Below are positions 25,135 to 32,428 of a stretch of DNA of 46,206 nt, piece after piece (the first letter of the stretch is position 1; each line of letters begins with the position of its first letter). The notes beneath the pieces are model-generated. The model saw only the letters and a program-made list of their open reading frames with translations. It had not been told where the DNA came from and searched no databases. This DNA comes from a virus: the IMG/VR virus record IMGVR_UViG_3300020020_000064, positions 1 to 46,206 of that record; one strand, 5' to 3'. The position numbers were made by a program, and so were the translations under genes.

Positions 25135-26253
25135 ATGAGCGAACTGCAACGGCTAGAGTCGTTGATGTCCCCTGACCACAGAGGCTTGTATTGGGACGAG
25201 TCGGCAAATAATGGCGCTGGTGCTCGGATCATCACGCACTCTATGCTGAAGCAATTCCGCAAGTGTCCGATGTGCTCCTACTTCAAATACGTCCTTCGCC
25301 TTAAGCCCAAGACTCTGGCTAAGACTCTTAAGCGCGGCACTTGGGTTCACGCACTCCTCGAAGAACATACTAATGGTGGCGACTGGATGGCGCTGCATCA
25401 GAAGTTTGCGGCACAATTCGATAAGTTGTTTGATGAGGAGAAAGATTACTACGGCGATCTGCCGAGTGAAATTCTCACCATCATGCGGTCGTACATGTGG
25501 CATTACAAACATGACCCCTGGAAGTACATCGCCAATGAGTTCACAATGGAGTGCTTCTTCCCAGATGGCACGATGTACCGATGCAAGTGCGACGCTCTGA
25601 TTGAGAATGCCTTCGGTCTCTGGCTCGTCGATCGCAAGACTCACAAGACTCTCCCCGGTCTCGACTTCCGTCTTCGTGATGGTCAGTCTGCCCTCTATCT
25701 CTGGGGCGCCCGTGAAAATGGACTGCCCGTACAGGGTTTCATTTGGGACTATGTCAAGTGGAAGGCACCCAATCCTCCTGCTTTGCTGCAGAATACAACG
25801 AGGATCAGTGACTCTGCCAATGACACTGACTACCCTACCTTTGTTACAGCGTTGAAGAAGTACAAGGAAGAATACCCCGAGACTTTCCAGATTCGTCCTA
25901 AGGACCGTGAGAAAGCCAAGTGGCTTCGTAATATGCAGTATGAATTCGGCAAGCCACAGACCTCCGAGCACTTCCGCAGGGATATTCTCGAGAAGTCTGA
26001 CGATATGCTTGACCGCGTCGCGCACATGAACTACTTCACGGCACTCCGAATGAACAACTATGACTGGAATGACATCAACGCCATCGAAATGGCAGACCCC
26101 ATGAACTGGGGCGGTTGTTTCTACGACGACCTGCATATTGCTCACCTCATGGGAACCAACCTCCAACCACTCATCAAGCAAAACTATGTGGTCGGCGATC
26201 CGAACGACTACTACCAAGATCGCGCAGGCGATTTCGAGAAGGGAAAGTACTAA
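25135..26253 (+). CDS. PD-(D/E)XK nuclease (RecB/Cas4-like)
   Basis: 372 residues. ITHSMLKQFRKCPMCSYFKY at about 28-47 and LKRGTWVHALLE (about 65-76) are typical openings of RecB/Cas4-family nucleases. The catalytic core reads CKCDALIEN…LWLVDRKTHK with D166 and K168, and QSALYLWGA (about 184-192) is the QxxxY motif. It is likely an exonuclease acting with the Sak4-like ATPase and the ssDNA-binding candidate that follow. Confidence 0.85.
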   Translation: MSELQRLESLMSPDHRGLYWDESANNGAGARIITHSMLKQFRKCPMCSYFKYVLRLKPKTLAKTLKRGTWVHALLEEHTNGGDWMALHQKFAAQFDKLFDEEKDYYGDLPSEILTIMRSYMWHYKHDPWKYIANEFTMECFFPDGTMYRCKCDALIENAFGLWLVDRKTHKTLPGLDFRLRDGQSALYLWGARENGLPVQGFIWDYVKWKAPNPPALLQNTTRISDSANDTDYPTFVTALKKYKEEYPETFQIRPKDREKAKWLRNMQYEFGKPQTSEHFRRDILEKSDDMLDRVAHMNYFTALRMNNYDWNDINAIEMADPMNWGGCFYDDLHIAHLMGTNLQPLIKQNYVVGDPNDYYQDRAGDFEKGKY

Positions 26254-26618
26254 TGGCTGACTATGGTGAAGAACGAGGTGACGGCGGAGTTCGCGCCTAT
26301 CCAACTGCAGAAGAACGAGGGAAGATCAACAAGAAAATGGGCAAAGACTTTGAAGATACTCGTGAGGGTACGGTACCTTACCGGCTTGATGAACTCGAGG
26401 AATCTCTTCAGATGTCTGATGTTCTTATCACACGGCTGTATGAGAAGCTCGATGCACTGCTCACGCCAGAACGACCAGTCGCTGAGATGGGGAGTAAGAG
26501 TGACACGGACACTCGACAAAGTCACAGTCCCATAAGCGAACGTCTAGATAGTAGTATCTGGCGCATTCGCAACCACAACTCCCGTCTCGAATCGCTTAGC
26601 TCGAGGATCGATTTCTGA
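26253..26618 (+). CDS. Hypothetical protein, helical
   Basis: 121 residues; ATG 26253 overlaps the previous TAA. A charged N-terminus is followed by a helix (LDELEESLQMSDVLITRLYEKLDALL) and a Ser-rich C-terminal helix (ISERLDSSIWRIRNHNSRLESL) that could form a coiled coil. No family recognised. It lies in the recombination operon 25135-27424. Confidence 0.65.
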   Translation: MADYGEERGDGGVRAYPTAEERGKINKKMGKDFEDTREGTVPYRLDELEESLQMSDVLITRLYEKLDALLTPERPVAEMGSKSDTDTRQSHSPISERLDSSIWRIRNHNSRLESLSSRIDF

Positions 26619-27424
26619 TGGCAACGATCGACTATGAGGCCCTAGCGGCTAAGCATATATCCCGTCCAGCCGATGGCAACCGATACCCCAAGTTCTTGGT
26701 ATATGGTCGTCAGAAGAAAGGTAAGTCCACCTTCAGTTTGAGTGGCGGCATCGAGAATACTTTGCTTCTCGACCCTGAAGATGGTACGGACGAGATGAAG
26801 AAGTCCAACCCTCATGTGTGGAAGATCGGTCGCTGGCAAGACCTCGACGATGCTTACAACTACCTGAGATATGGCAAGCATCAATACAAGTGGTGCTCTG
26901 TCGATGGACTGACTCGCTTCAATAACATGGCTCTTAAGTACACTATGCACTTGCAGGAGGAGAAGTCGCTCGATCGTATTCCTGGCTTGGTGCAGCAGCG
27001 CGACTATGGTAAGTCGGGTGAACTGATGAAGGATCTACTGACTCGGTTCCACAACCTACCTATGGGCGTTGTCTTCACTGCACAGGAACGTATGGCAGAA
27101 GCCTTCAACTCGGAAGAGGATGAAGAGATTGCCTCTGAAGATGAAGCTGCGGCTGTCTTTGTTCCCGACTTGCCCAAGGGAGTCAAGGGGTATGTCAACT
27201 CTCTCGTCGATGTAATCGGTCGTATCTATACCGTGAAGGTCGATGATGGCAAGGGAGGTATGAAGATCCAGCGGCGACTTTGGATCGGTGATTCCTTAAA
27301 GTATGACACGGGGTATCGTTCTGATTTCCCCCTGCCTGACTACCTCTCAAACCCCAGTGTGATTCGCCTGACTCGCATGATCCGCACTGGATCACCCATC
27401 GCCCCAAAGGCAGCAGCCAAGTAA
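26618..27424 (+). CDS. Sak4-like RecA-fold ATPase
   Basis: 268 residues. Walker A is GRQKKGKST at 30-38 after a short YPKFLVY strand; Walker B is WCSVDG with D96. Size and order (nuclease, ATPase, acidic-tailed OB-like protein) match the Sak4 single-strand annealing/recombinase ATPases of actinophages. It would promote strand annealing or exchange in DNA replication-linked recombination. Confidence 0.85.
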   Translation: MATIDYEALAAKHISRPADGNRYPKFLVYGRQKKGKSTFSLSGGIENTLLLDPEDGTDEMKKSNPHVWKIGRWQDLDDAYNYLRYGKHQYKWCSVDGLTRFNNMALKYTMHLQEEKSLDRIPGLVQQRDYGKSGELMKDLLTRFHNLPMGVVFTAQERMAEAFNSEEDEEIASEDEAAAVFVPDLPKGVKGYVNSLVDVIGRIYTVKVDDGKGGMKIQRRLWIGDSLKYDTGYRSDFPLPDYLSNPSVIRLTRMIRTGSPIAPKAAAK

Positions 27425-27431
27425 GGAGACC

Positions 27432-27460
27432 TTAGATCCACAAACCTCGCATGATAAACT
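27432..27460 (+). promoter_or_regulatory. Weaker promoter TTAGAT-17-TAAACT
   Basis: -35 TTAGAT at 27432-27437 and -10 TAAACT at 27455-27460, 17 bp apart. TTAGAT is also the -35 at 39038-39033. A 35 nt leader carries AAGGAG before the ATG at 27496. Confidence 0.55.
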
Positions 27461-27495
27461 AAATACCGACCCCACTAAATAAGGAGAACCCAACC

Positions 27496-28275
27496 ATGGG
27501 AGCAACCGCAAGAATTGTTGACCTGAGTAATGTCAAGGAGGGCGGTAACTTCAACAAGAATCGCATCGCCTCCGGGGACTATCTCGCAAAGATCACCAAG
27601 GTCGAAGACGCAGTCGCGCCTGACAAGACGAACCAGTATCTCTTCACGATTCAGATCGTGGGTCACTCGGCGACTCGCCTGCCGTACTACTGCAAGCTCC
27701 AGGACAACCAGCTCTGGAAGTTGCGCGGCATCTTCATCGCAGCCGGCAAGACCGTGCCGAAGCAGAAGACTCGGATCGATCCGAACCAGATTGTCGGGAA
27801 GCTCATCGGGGTAACACTCGAGGATGCTGAGTTCGAAGGCAAGGAGCAGAGCGAAATCGCTGGGGTCTTCCCGAGCGCAGAGCTCGGCGACACAACGGCA
27901 GTTTCCACTTCACCGGCTGACGATGGTGAAGATGACGAGCCGGAAGATGACGAGCCCGACGATGGTAGCGACCTCGATGCACCTGTTACAGAAGAGGAAG
28001 AGGAAGTCGAAGAAGAGACCGAAGAGGAAGAGGCAGACCCTTATGCTGACCTCGACCGTGCGACACTGAAGTCTCGGATCAAGGCACTGCAGCCGGACTA
28101 CAAGATCTTCACTCGGCACACCGACGACGACCTGCGTGAGACACTGCGTTCGATGGATGCCACTGAAGAAGTCGAAGAACCAGCACCGCCGGCTCGCAAG
28201 GCACGTGCGCCGAAGGCATCGACCGAGAACCTCTCGGACGACGATCTGGACGACCTCGACATCGACAACATCTAA
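27496..28275 (+). CDS. ssDNA-binding protein candidate with SAP-like module and acidic tail
   Basis: 259 residues. Residues 1-130 are a compact beta-rich domain (SGDYLAKITKVEDA…QYLFTIQIVG) of the DUF669/OB-like type that often follows Sak4 genes. Residues about 135-180 are a strongly acidic linker. DPYADLDRATLKSRIKAL (about 181-215) begins a SAP/HeH-like module. The end DDDLDDLDIDNI mimics the acidic protein-binding tip of bacterial SSB. Likely coats single-stranded DNA for the ATPase and nuclease upstream. Confidence 0.75.
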   Translation: MGATARIVDLSNVKEGGNFNKNRIASGDYLAKITKVEDAVAPDKTNQYLFTIQIVGHSATRLPYYCKLQDNQLWKLRGIFIAAGKTVPKQKTRIDPNQIVGKLIGVTLEDAEFEGKEQSEIAGVFPSAELGDTTAVSTSPADDGEDDEPEDDEPDDGSDLDAPVTEEEEEVEEETEEEEADPYADLDRATLKSRIKALQPDYKIFTRHTDDDLRETLRSMDATEEVEEPAPPARKARAPKASTENLSDDDLDDLDIDNI

Positions 28276-28309
28276 GCCTGGCGGGGCCCCGTCCCACCCC
28301 GTCACAAAC

Positions 28310-28358
28310 CCAGAACCCCTTACGCCGGCGGTCCAACTACGGTGCGAGGGGTTTCTGG
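28310..28358 (+). terminator. Hairpin terminator after the SSB-like gene
   Basis: CCAGAACCCCT (28310-28320) pairs with AGGGGTTTCTGG (28347-28358) with a single bulged base. The loop is 26 nt. No T-run follows, so it may act as a mRNA 3' stabiliser as much as a terminator. Confidence 0.6.
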
Positions 28359-28371
28359 CGGAACCTCGACA

Positions 28372-28401
28372 TTGACCGACATTATATCTTACTGATAGGA
28401 T
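28372..28401 (+). promoter_or_regulatory. Promoter TTGACC-18-TAGGAT, leaderless
   Basis: -35 at 28372-28377, -10 at 28396-28401, then 6 nt to the ATG at 28408. It drives the VRR-NUC nuclease gene. Confidence 0.8.
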
Positions 28402-28407
28402 CAAAAC

Positions 28408-28719
28408 ATGACCCAAGCAGAGTCCCGACTGAGCCGTAAGATCCTAGACGCGCTCAGGCTGGAGGGCTATTTTGCTTTTAAGGTACACGGTAGTAAGTAT
28501 ATGATGGCAGGACTGCCTGACATTATCGTTTGTGCGCATGGGTTGTTCATCGGGCTTGAAACAAAAGTTCCAGGAAAACTTGAGAATACTTCAGTTAGTC
28601 AGAAGCGAGTACATGCAAAGATAATCGCAGCAGAGGGGGCAGTCTATACGGTTGCTTCTGTTCGTAGGGCCCTGGAAGTAGTAAAAGAAACTCTCACAGC
28701 GGTAGGCATAGTACAATGA
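28408..28719 (+). CDS. VRR-NUC domain endonuclease
   Basis: 103 residues, the size of a stand-alone VRR-NUC protein. The PD-(D/E)XK residues are D38 in GLPDIIV and E51-x-K53 in LETKVPG, and a Q in VSQKRVH follows. Such phage enzymes act on branched DNA, for example Holliday junctions or replication flaps. Expressed from a leaderless promoter of its own. Confidence 0.88.
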   Translation: MTQAESRLSRKILDALRLEGYFAFKVHGSKYMMAGLPDIIVCAHGLFIGLETKVPGKLENTSVSQKRVHAKIIAAEGAVYTVASVRRALEVVKETLTAVGIVQ

Positions 28720-29006
28720 GACGCTCCGAGAACCGCCCTTCCCCTACTCCCTCGCGCGATACCGCCCCGCCGATGCCCTATGATACAGCGAGTGATCAAT
28801 GGGCGCGCAGGTTGACCGAAGCAAATCTACGGAGCTTGACCTCAGATTATTTAATGACGCCCGAGCAATCTCGCACCGACGATATGATTGACGCTCACAC
28901 TGAGTTCCTGCGTCGCGAGTCGCTTGGTTTGCTGCATGATGACAAGAGCCTAGAAATGACCCCCCGCGCCAAAAGATCATCATCGGGTAATCGATCGCGC
29001 AAATGA
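28716..29006 (+). CDS. Hypothetical protein
   Basis: 96 residues, ATGA overlap with the nuclease gene. The N-terminus is Pro/Arg-rich and disordered, the middle helical (DQWARRLTEANLRSL), the C-terminus basic and Ser-rich (RAKRSSSGNRSRK). Low complexity makes it less certain than its neighbour, but the coupled start supports it. Confidence 0.5.
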   Translation: MRRSENRPSPTPSRDTAPPMPYDTASDQWARRLTEANLRSLTSDYLMTPEQSRTDDMIDAHTEFLRRESLGLLHDDKSLEMTPRAKRSSSGNRSRK

Positions 29007-29022
29007 TCGCGGCAACGCAGGG

Positions 29023-29033
29023 ATAATCCCAGG
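29023..29033. repeat. GGGATAATCCC palindrome within a GATCGC-rich intergenic segment
   Basis: The 111 bp between 29007 and 29117 contain a perfect 11 bp palindrome, a second GGGATTAT at 29044-29051, and repeats of ATCGATCGC/GATCGCGC on both sides (28990-29070). It lies directly upstream of the promoter for the metallopeptidase gene and looks regulatory. Confidence 0.5.
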
Positions 29034-29081
29034 GGGCAAAGGGATTATGCTCATTGATCGCGCATCGATCGCATGATATGA

Positions 29082-29110
29082 TGAACCCTTTCTGTTCCGT
29101 CTGATAAAAT
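29082..29110 (+). promoter_or_regulatory. Promoter TGAACC-17-TAAAAT, leaderless
   Basis: -10 at 29105-29110 with a weak -35 at 29082-29087. The ATG at 29118 follows after 7 nt, and a GTATACA box (29112-29118) overlaps the start. Confidence 0.65.
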
Positions 29111-29117
29111 AGTATAC

Positions 29118-29627
29118 ATGAGAGCTATTCTCGCACTAACTGTAACTACCGTTCTCTTGGTGCTCGGTGTCGGATCCCCCGCCATTGCAGCACCTCCATC
29201 CCCCACCACTACTATAACTCTTGATTCAACTACCGGCGCAGGACTTCCGCTACAGGAAGTTGCTGCTGACTGGTCAAAGAACACCGACGTGACTGTAACA
29301 GTCGCTCCATGCTCAGGCCCGCTCTGCATCACGTTCTCACGACCGATGGCCGTGTGCGGGATCACCATTATCATCAACCCTCCGCCTGGCTGTGCTCACC
29401 CTGGTGTCAGTGGGTCATGCCATAACGAGATCGCGAGCTGGATTAGCAATGCGCTCCTGCTGCGAGTAACTCTGCATGAGGTTGGGCACTGCATCTACTG
29501 GTTCGGCGGAGCTGGATTCGTCCATCTCGACAGCCGTAACGCTGTGATGAATCCGACTGGGGACTACGGCTCTGGGCCGGTGCGGTTAACCAGTGCTGAT
29601 CGTCGGTTCGCCAAGACCCTATTCTAA
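29118..29627 (+). CDS. Secreted zinc metallopeptidase (metzincin-like)
   Basis: 169 residues. Residues 1-24 form a signal peptide (basic R2, hydrophobic core, cleavage after AIA/A at about 24). The mature part has HEVGH at 120-124, a Gly-Gly at 130-131, His136, and an AVMNP Met-turn (about 142-145): a metzincin-type site, though the third His is farther away than in HExxHxxGxxH. Six Cys (65, 70, 80, 92, 101, 125) suggest disulfides, fitting export. It has its own promoter and hairpin terminators, like a moron gene. Substrate unknown; secreted peptidases are rare in phages. Confidence 0.75.
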   Translation: MRAILALTVTTVLLVLGVGSPAIAAPPSPTTTITLDSTTGAGLPLQEVAADWSKNTDVTVTVAPCSGPLCITFSRPMAVCGITIIINPPPGCAHPGVSGSCHNEIASWISNALLLRVTLHEVGHCIYWFGGAGFVHLDSRNAVMNPTGDYGSGPVRLTSADRRFAKTLF

Positions 29628-29660
29628 AGAGGCACACCGTGCCTACGCAGGCTAACACCA

Positions 29661-29693
29661 TTCTGCCCCTAAGTTTGGGGCTCAAGGGCAGAA
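29661..29693 (+). terminator. Hairpin after metallopeptidase gene
   Basis: TTCTGCCC (29661-29668) pairs perfectly with GGGCAGAA (29686-29693); an inner GCCCC/GGGGC pairing is an alternative. It lies 34 bp after the peptidase stop. Confidence 0.6.
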
Positions 29694-29697
29694 CAGG

Positions 29698-29717
29698 AGG
29701 CGATTCGGGTCGCCTTT
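29698..29717 (+). terminator. Second short hairpin followed by TTT
   Basis: AGGCGA-ttcggg-TCGCCT then TT (29698-29717). With the preceding hairpin it forms a double stop between the plus-strand peptidase gene and the convergent minus-strand operon 29719-30247. Confidence 0.6.
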
Positions 29718-29718
29718 G

Positions 29719-29988
29719 CTATGCAGGGGCGTCTGGGGGACCCCCTACAATCCTTAGTGTTGGATGTTTGTCTTGATTGGTCAGATGTCCTTGGTGAGCG
29801 AGCTGTCGTCGCATGAATTCCTCCATGTCAACCATGTAAAGTTCATCGGTCGGCATCTTGAGGATAGCTCCACACCAGCCGCAGTCAATGGTGACGTTGG
29901 CAATGGCAAAGTCCTGAGCCTTGTCGATGGTGGGGTGCTCGAAGTCGAAGGTGTTCCCGCAAGCACTACAGTGAATCAGGACGCTCAT
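29719..29988 (-). CDS. Small zinc-ribbon protein
   Basis: 89 residues. CSAC (8-11) and CGWC (about 37-40) make a four-Cys zinc ribbon; FDFEHPTIDKAQDFAIAN lies between. The C-terminal half is charged. Starts inside the end of the upstream gene with a 23 bp overlap. A common kind of actinophage small protein; function unknown. Confidence 0.65.
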   Translation of the reverse strand: MSVLIHCSACGNTFDFEHPTIDKAQDFAIANVTIDCGWCGAILKMPTDELYMVDMEEFMRRQLAHQGHLTNQDKHPTLRIVGGPPDAPA

Positions 29989-30247
29989 CTTCGGGGACCA
30001 TTGATTCGTAGTTCTCCATGAGAGTCTTAGTGCTCATGGTAAAGGTGGTTGCTGGGGTCATGATGTTGCGCAGGCGGTGTCGCTCAACCACCCAGTAGGT
30101 CACCGTATTGCCGGCTTCCTTGTTGACAATCTCGATGATGCGTGAGCCGGGAGGGTTGTCATGCTCCTGATACCGATTGCGAAACTGCTGACCCTCCCTG
30201 ATAGAGCGGTCGAAGTCAGTCACTTCTCGGGGTGTGGGATCTGGCAT
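29966..30247 (-). CDS. Hypothetical protein
   Basis: 93 residues from ATG 30247 with an excellent AAAGGAGAAG ribosome site. The in-frame extension upstream is Pro-rich and lacks a ribosome site. The protein is charged and has no recognised domain (DFDRSIREGQQFRNRYQEHD…). I could not identify a convincing promoter in the 113 bp between it and 30361. Confidence 0.65.
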   Translation of the reverse strand: MPDPTPREVTDFDRSIREGQQFRNRYQEHDNPPGSRIIEIVNKEAGNTVTYWVVERHRLRNIMTPATTFTMSTKTLMENYESMVPEDERPDSL

Positions 30248-30347
30248 GATCTTCTCCTTTGGTTGAAAAGGTGAGGAGGGGCCGGGCAGTAAAGGCTGTG
30301 GCACTGTTATCCCGCTTACGTCCAGCTTTAAGGAACCCTATCCTGTT

Positions 30348-30366
30348 GAGTGATACTATATCACTC
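30348..30366. promoter_or_regulatory. GAGTGATA-CTA-TATCACTC palindrome at gene end
   Basis: Perfect 8 bp arms with a 3 nt centre. It includes the stop codon of the 30361-30999 gene. Its centre holds TATAGT/ACTATA, so it could be a terminator stem, an operator or a two-way promoter element. Confidence 0.5.
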
Positions 30367-30999
30367 CTCGATATCGAGGTCTTCCTCGTCGAATTCCTCG
30401 AGGTCTTCCAGCTCCTCGATTTCCTCGACCTCTTCGATCACTTCGTCAGCCTTCGGTGCGCGACCTCGGCGCTTCGATCCGCCCTCAGTTGCTCCGCGGC
30501 CTCGGCCGGGCTTGCTGTTCTTCCATGCCTCGTACTCAGCCTTGATCTTGGCGACGTCGGATTCCTTGAACTCGTATCGGCCGCCAGCGCCGACTGCTTC
30601 GAAGGTCGACTTGCCCGAACGGAAGAACTGTCGCAACTGCTTGGCGTCGGTACCCACCAATGCTGCGACTTCCTTGGCTCCGAGCAGTGCCTCGCCATTG
30701 GCAGTCTTGCCACCCTCGGTGTACTTCGTCTGCTTGCCCTTTGCCTTGACAACCTTGGCCGGCGGAGCTTCATCGACTTCGTCCTCCTCGGGCAGCTCGA
30801 TGTCGTCTTCCTCTTCTTCGTCGACCTCTTCAACGTCGTCGACTTCTTCTTCGTCACTGTCCTCGACCTCGAGAAGCGCGTCACGAAGGGCTGCCTTCGT
30901 CGTCAATTCGTCGGTGTCGAGTCCCTCATCCTCAGCAGTCGAGCGGAGCTCGGCAAGGGTGAGCTTGTTCAGAACGGTACCTGTGTACTTCTGTCCCAT
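30361..30999 (-). CDS. Acidic SAP/HTH-like DNA-binding protein
   Basis: 212 residues. Residues about 5-42 (LNKLTLAELRSTAEDEGLD) look like a SAP/HeH module; residues about 45-80 are a run of D/E with V; residues about 105-165 (EALLGAKEVAALVGTDAKQLRQFFRSGK…GAGGRYEFKESDVAKI) match the HTH-plus-GGRY pattern of the small proteins at 40482 and 45154. The C-terminus is basic (GRGRGATEGGSKRRG) and then acidic. A promoter and leader hairpin precede it. A DNA-organising or regulatory role is inferred. Confidence 0.7.
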   Translation of the reverse strand: MGQKYTGTVLNKLTLAELRSTAEDEGLDTDELTTKAALRDALLEVEDSDEEEVDDVEEVDEEEEDDIELPEEDEVDEAPPAKVVKAKGKQTKYTEGGKTANGEALLGAKEVAALVGTDAKQLRQFFRSGKSTFEAVGAGGRYEFKESDVAKIKAEYEAWKNSKPGRGRGATEGGSKRRGRAPKADEVIEEVEEIEELEDLEEFDEEDLDIEE

Positions 31000-31023
31000 G
31001 ATATGTTCTCCTCATGTTTATCC

Positions 31024-31076
31024 CCTCGCTTTGAGGCGATATGAAATACCTTACCAGGGCAGTGCCTTGATGTCAA
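31024..31076 (-). promoter_or_regulatory. Promoter TTGACA-17-TAAGGT with leader hairpin
   Basis: Minus strand: -35 31076-31071, -10 31053-31048. A CCTC-aaagc-GAGG hairpin (31036-31024) begins 11 nt later, then GAGGAG and the ATG at 30999. Confidence 0.75.
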
Positions 31077-31094
31077 TAGCAGGAAGAAACTCCG

Positions 31095-31301
31095 TCAAAC
31101 TTCTTTTCGCCCCTCAACCCCGGGACACTCTTCATCGATGCTCAGAGGATTCAGGGCAGCATGACAATCGAAACAAATTTCGATGGAATCCTGAGCAGCC
31201 TGATTTGCTGCTTCTTCAGTCGACGATGTGATTATCTCCGTATCGATCAAATCTGCTTGAATCGGGGTAATCTGCATCTCTACCCAGTTGTGCTTGGCCA
31301 T
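31095..31301 (-). CDS. Small protein with CFDC…C zinc-like motif
   Basis: 68 residues. ICFDCHAALNPLSIDEECPG near the C-terminus is a pattern seen in actinophage small zinc proteins. It overlaps the 3' part of the upstream gene (31216-31446) by 86 bp in another frame. Both starts have reasonable ribosome sites, so I keep both. Confidence 0.6.
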   Translation of the reverse strand: MAKHNWVEMQITPIQADLIDTEIITSSTEEAANQAAQDSIEICFDCHAALNPLSIDEECPGVEGRKEV

Positions 31302-31446
31302 TTACCATTCTCGCTTCCCTTATTGTTTGCTGGACTTTTGACAGGGTCATACTGAAGCACAACCGCATACTGTAATCGTCGACGAACAACTCACGAAGTT
31401 CCTCGAGTACATCAGCAGTTGTCTCCAGATCTTCAATCTTAACCAT
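31216..31446 (-). CDS. Hypothetical protein overlapping two neighbours
   Basis: 76 residues. ATG 31446 overlaps the previous stop by 8 bp, a strong coupling sign. First half is helical and acidic (LETTADVLEELRELF), second half basic. The last 28 codons lie over the next gene's first codons, so one of the two may be shorter than annotated. Confidence 0.5.
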   Translation of the reverse strand: MVKIEDLETTADVLEELRELFVDDYSMRLCFSMTLSKVQQTIREARMVNGQAQLGRDADYPDSSRFDRYGDNHIVD

Positions 31447-32020
31447 GGTAGAACCTTGGCCGATTCAAATCCCAACCCTGGTTGTACTGTGGTCGCCGAA
31501 GGTCCATCAATTCTGCATTGCTACCGCAGATCATGCAGCGGTATGCGACGCGAGTAGCCGGCAGTCGTGAACCATTCAGCATCTTGGCCCCGATACCCTT
31601 GTGAACGAAGATACTCGGTCGCCGGCAATACGCGCACCAGTAATGTGCCTCATGGTCAGCCTCCAACCTCGGTCTCCATACTAACGTCTTGATGATCGGC
31701 TTACCCTTGAGCTTACCCTCGGTGTGGAATTTATTCTTGACTTTCACAGTACGCATTGGCGGAACGAAATTCAGTCCTGGGCAGTTGATCGCCGCGTTCT
31801 CGATCTTGGGTAATACCAACTTGAACCCTGCGAAGGCCTCTTGGTATGTACCGAATCGCTTTGATTTCCAGGTGGTGTCACCTTTCAACTGCAGTAGCAA
31901 TCTCCATGGCTTCATCTCTGGTGTGTAATGATCCGGCAACTTCGGTACTCTGGTGAAGTATGCTCGGTACTCAGGATCACGCAACAGTTCCCGAATTGTG
32001 ATGAGCCCTACTGCTGTCAT
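31439..32020 (-). CDS. Hypothetical protein with zinc-finger C-terminus
   Basis: 193 residues, first gene of the minus operon 31095-32020. Residues about 40-60 (LLLQLKGDTTWKSKRFGTYQEAFAGFK) resemble a small phage DUF; the C-terminal half has HYWCAYCRRP and YRCMICGS, two CxxC pairs that could hold one zinc. Unknown function. Preceded by a promoter with a CGCGCATGAAGCGCG palindrome. Confidence 0.65.
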   Translation of the reverse strand: MTAVGLITIRELLRDPEYRAYFTRVPKLPDHYTPEMKPWRLLLQLKGDTTWKSKRFGTYQEAFAGFKLVLPKIENAAINCPGLNFVPPMRTVKVKNKFHTEGKLKGKPIIKTLVWRPRLEADHEAHYWCAYCRRPSIFVHKGIGAKMLNGSRLPATRVAYRCMICGSNAELMDLRRPQYNQGWDLNRPRFYHG

Positions 32021-32046
32021 TGCCTACCTCCACTCAATATTTATGC

Positions 32047-32098
32047 CGCGCATGAAGCGCGATAAATCAATCATAATGCCTGGTTTGATCCATGTATA
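32047..32098 (-). promoter_or_regulatory. Promoter TATACA-17-TATGAT with CGCGCATGAAGCGCG leader palindrome
   Basis: Minus strand: TATACA 32098-32093 (within GTATACA), -10 TATGAT 32075-32070, then 8 nt and the 15 bp palindrome 32061-32047. The same palindrome, one base different, follows a promoter at 40911. The pair of coincidences supports both elements. Confidence 0.7.
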
Positions 32099-32124
32099 CT
32101 GCCTGAGGAGTCGGAATCTCATAT

Positions 32125-32170
32125 TTGCATCCAGAGTCCGCATGACATAGTATAGATATTGAGTACTCAA
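32125..32170 (+). promoter_or_regulatory. Promoter TTGCAT-17-TAGTAT with TTGAGTACTCAA leader palindrome
   Basis: -35 32125-32130, -10 32148-32153, and a perfect 12 bp palindrome TTGAGTACTCAA at 32159-32170, close to +1. It is divergent from the minus promoter at 32070-32098 and serves 32225-35072. Confidence 0.65.
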
Positions 32171-32224
32171 CCACGAGGCTCACTCACAACTACTACGCAC
32201 GAATAGGTAAGGGACAACAGAATA

Positions 32225-32428
32225 ATGACGAACGCAAGATCGACTGTCTTTAAGGCTGGGATGGAAGAGGGGAGAATGCAGGTTCGCGCAGCAGCAATCG
32301 ATTTTCTCAAGGAATACCTCGTCGACGATAAAGAACATCGTCCAGAAAGGGGCACTCCTGAGTATGAGTATGGTATGGAGCTTACTCGAGAACTGATCAA
32401 GCACATTGGAACGGTGGAACTGAAATGA
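32225..32428 (+). CDS. Hypothetical protein
   Basis: 67 residues after AAGGGAC. The sequence is a mixed helix protein (AAAIDFLKEYLVDDKEHRPERG). Ends in ATGA overlap with a tiny downstream gene. No family recognised. Confidence 0.6.
   Translation: MTNARSTVFKAGMEEGRMQVRAAAIDFLKEYLVDDKEHRPERGTPEYEYGMELTRELIKHIGTVELK

Noticed and set aside
25153-26304. 383-codon minus-strand frame opposite the PD-(D/E)XK nuclease gene
   Set aside because: It is antisense to a gene with clear nuclease motifs; long antisense frames are expected from the codon pattern.
30259-31231. Two long plus-strand frames (30259-31044, 30350-31231)
   Set aside because: Ser/Leu/Phe-rich shadows of the acidic minus-strand gene 30361-30999; no ribosome site.
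31722-31733. AATTTATTC inside the gene 31439-32020
   Set aside because: It lies in coding sequence with no second box near, so it is treated as chance.
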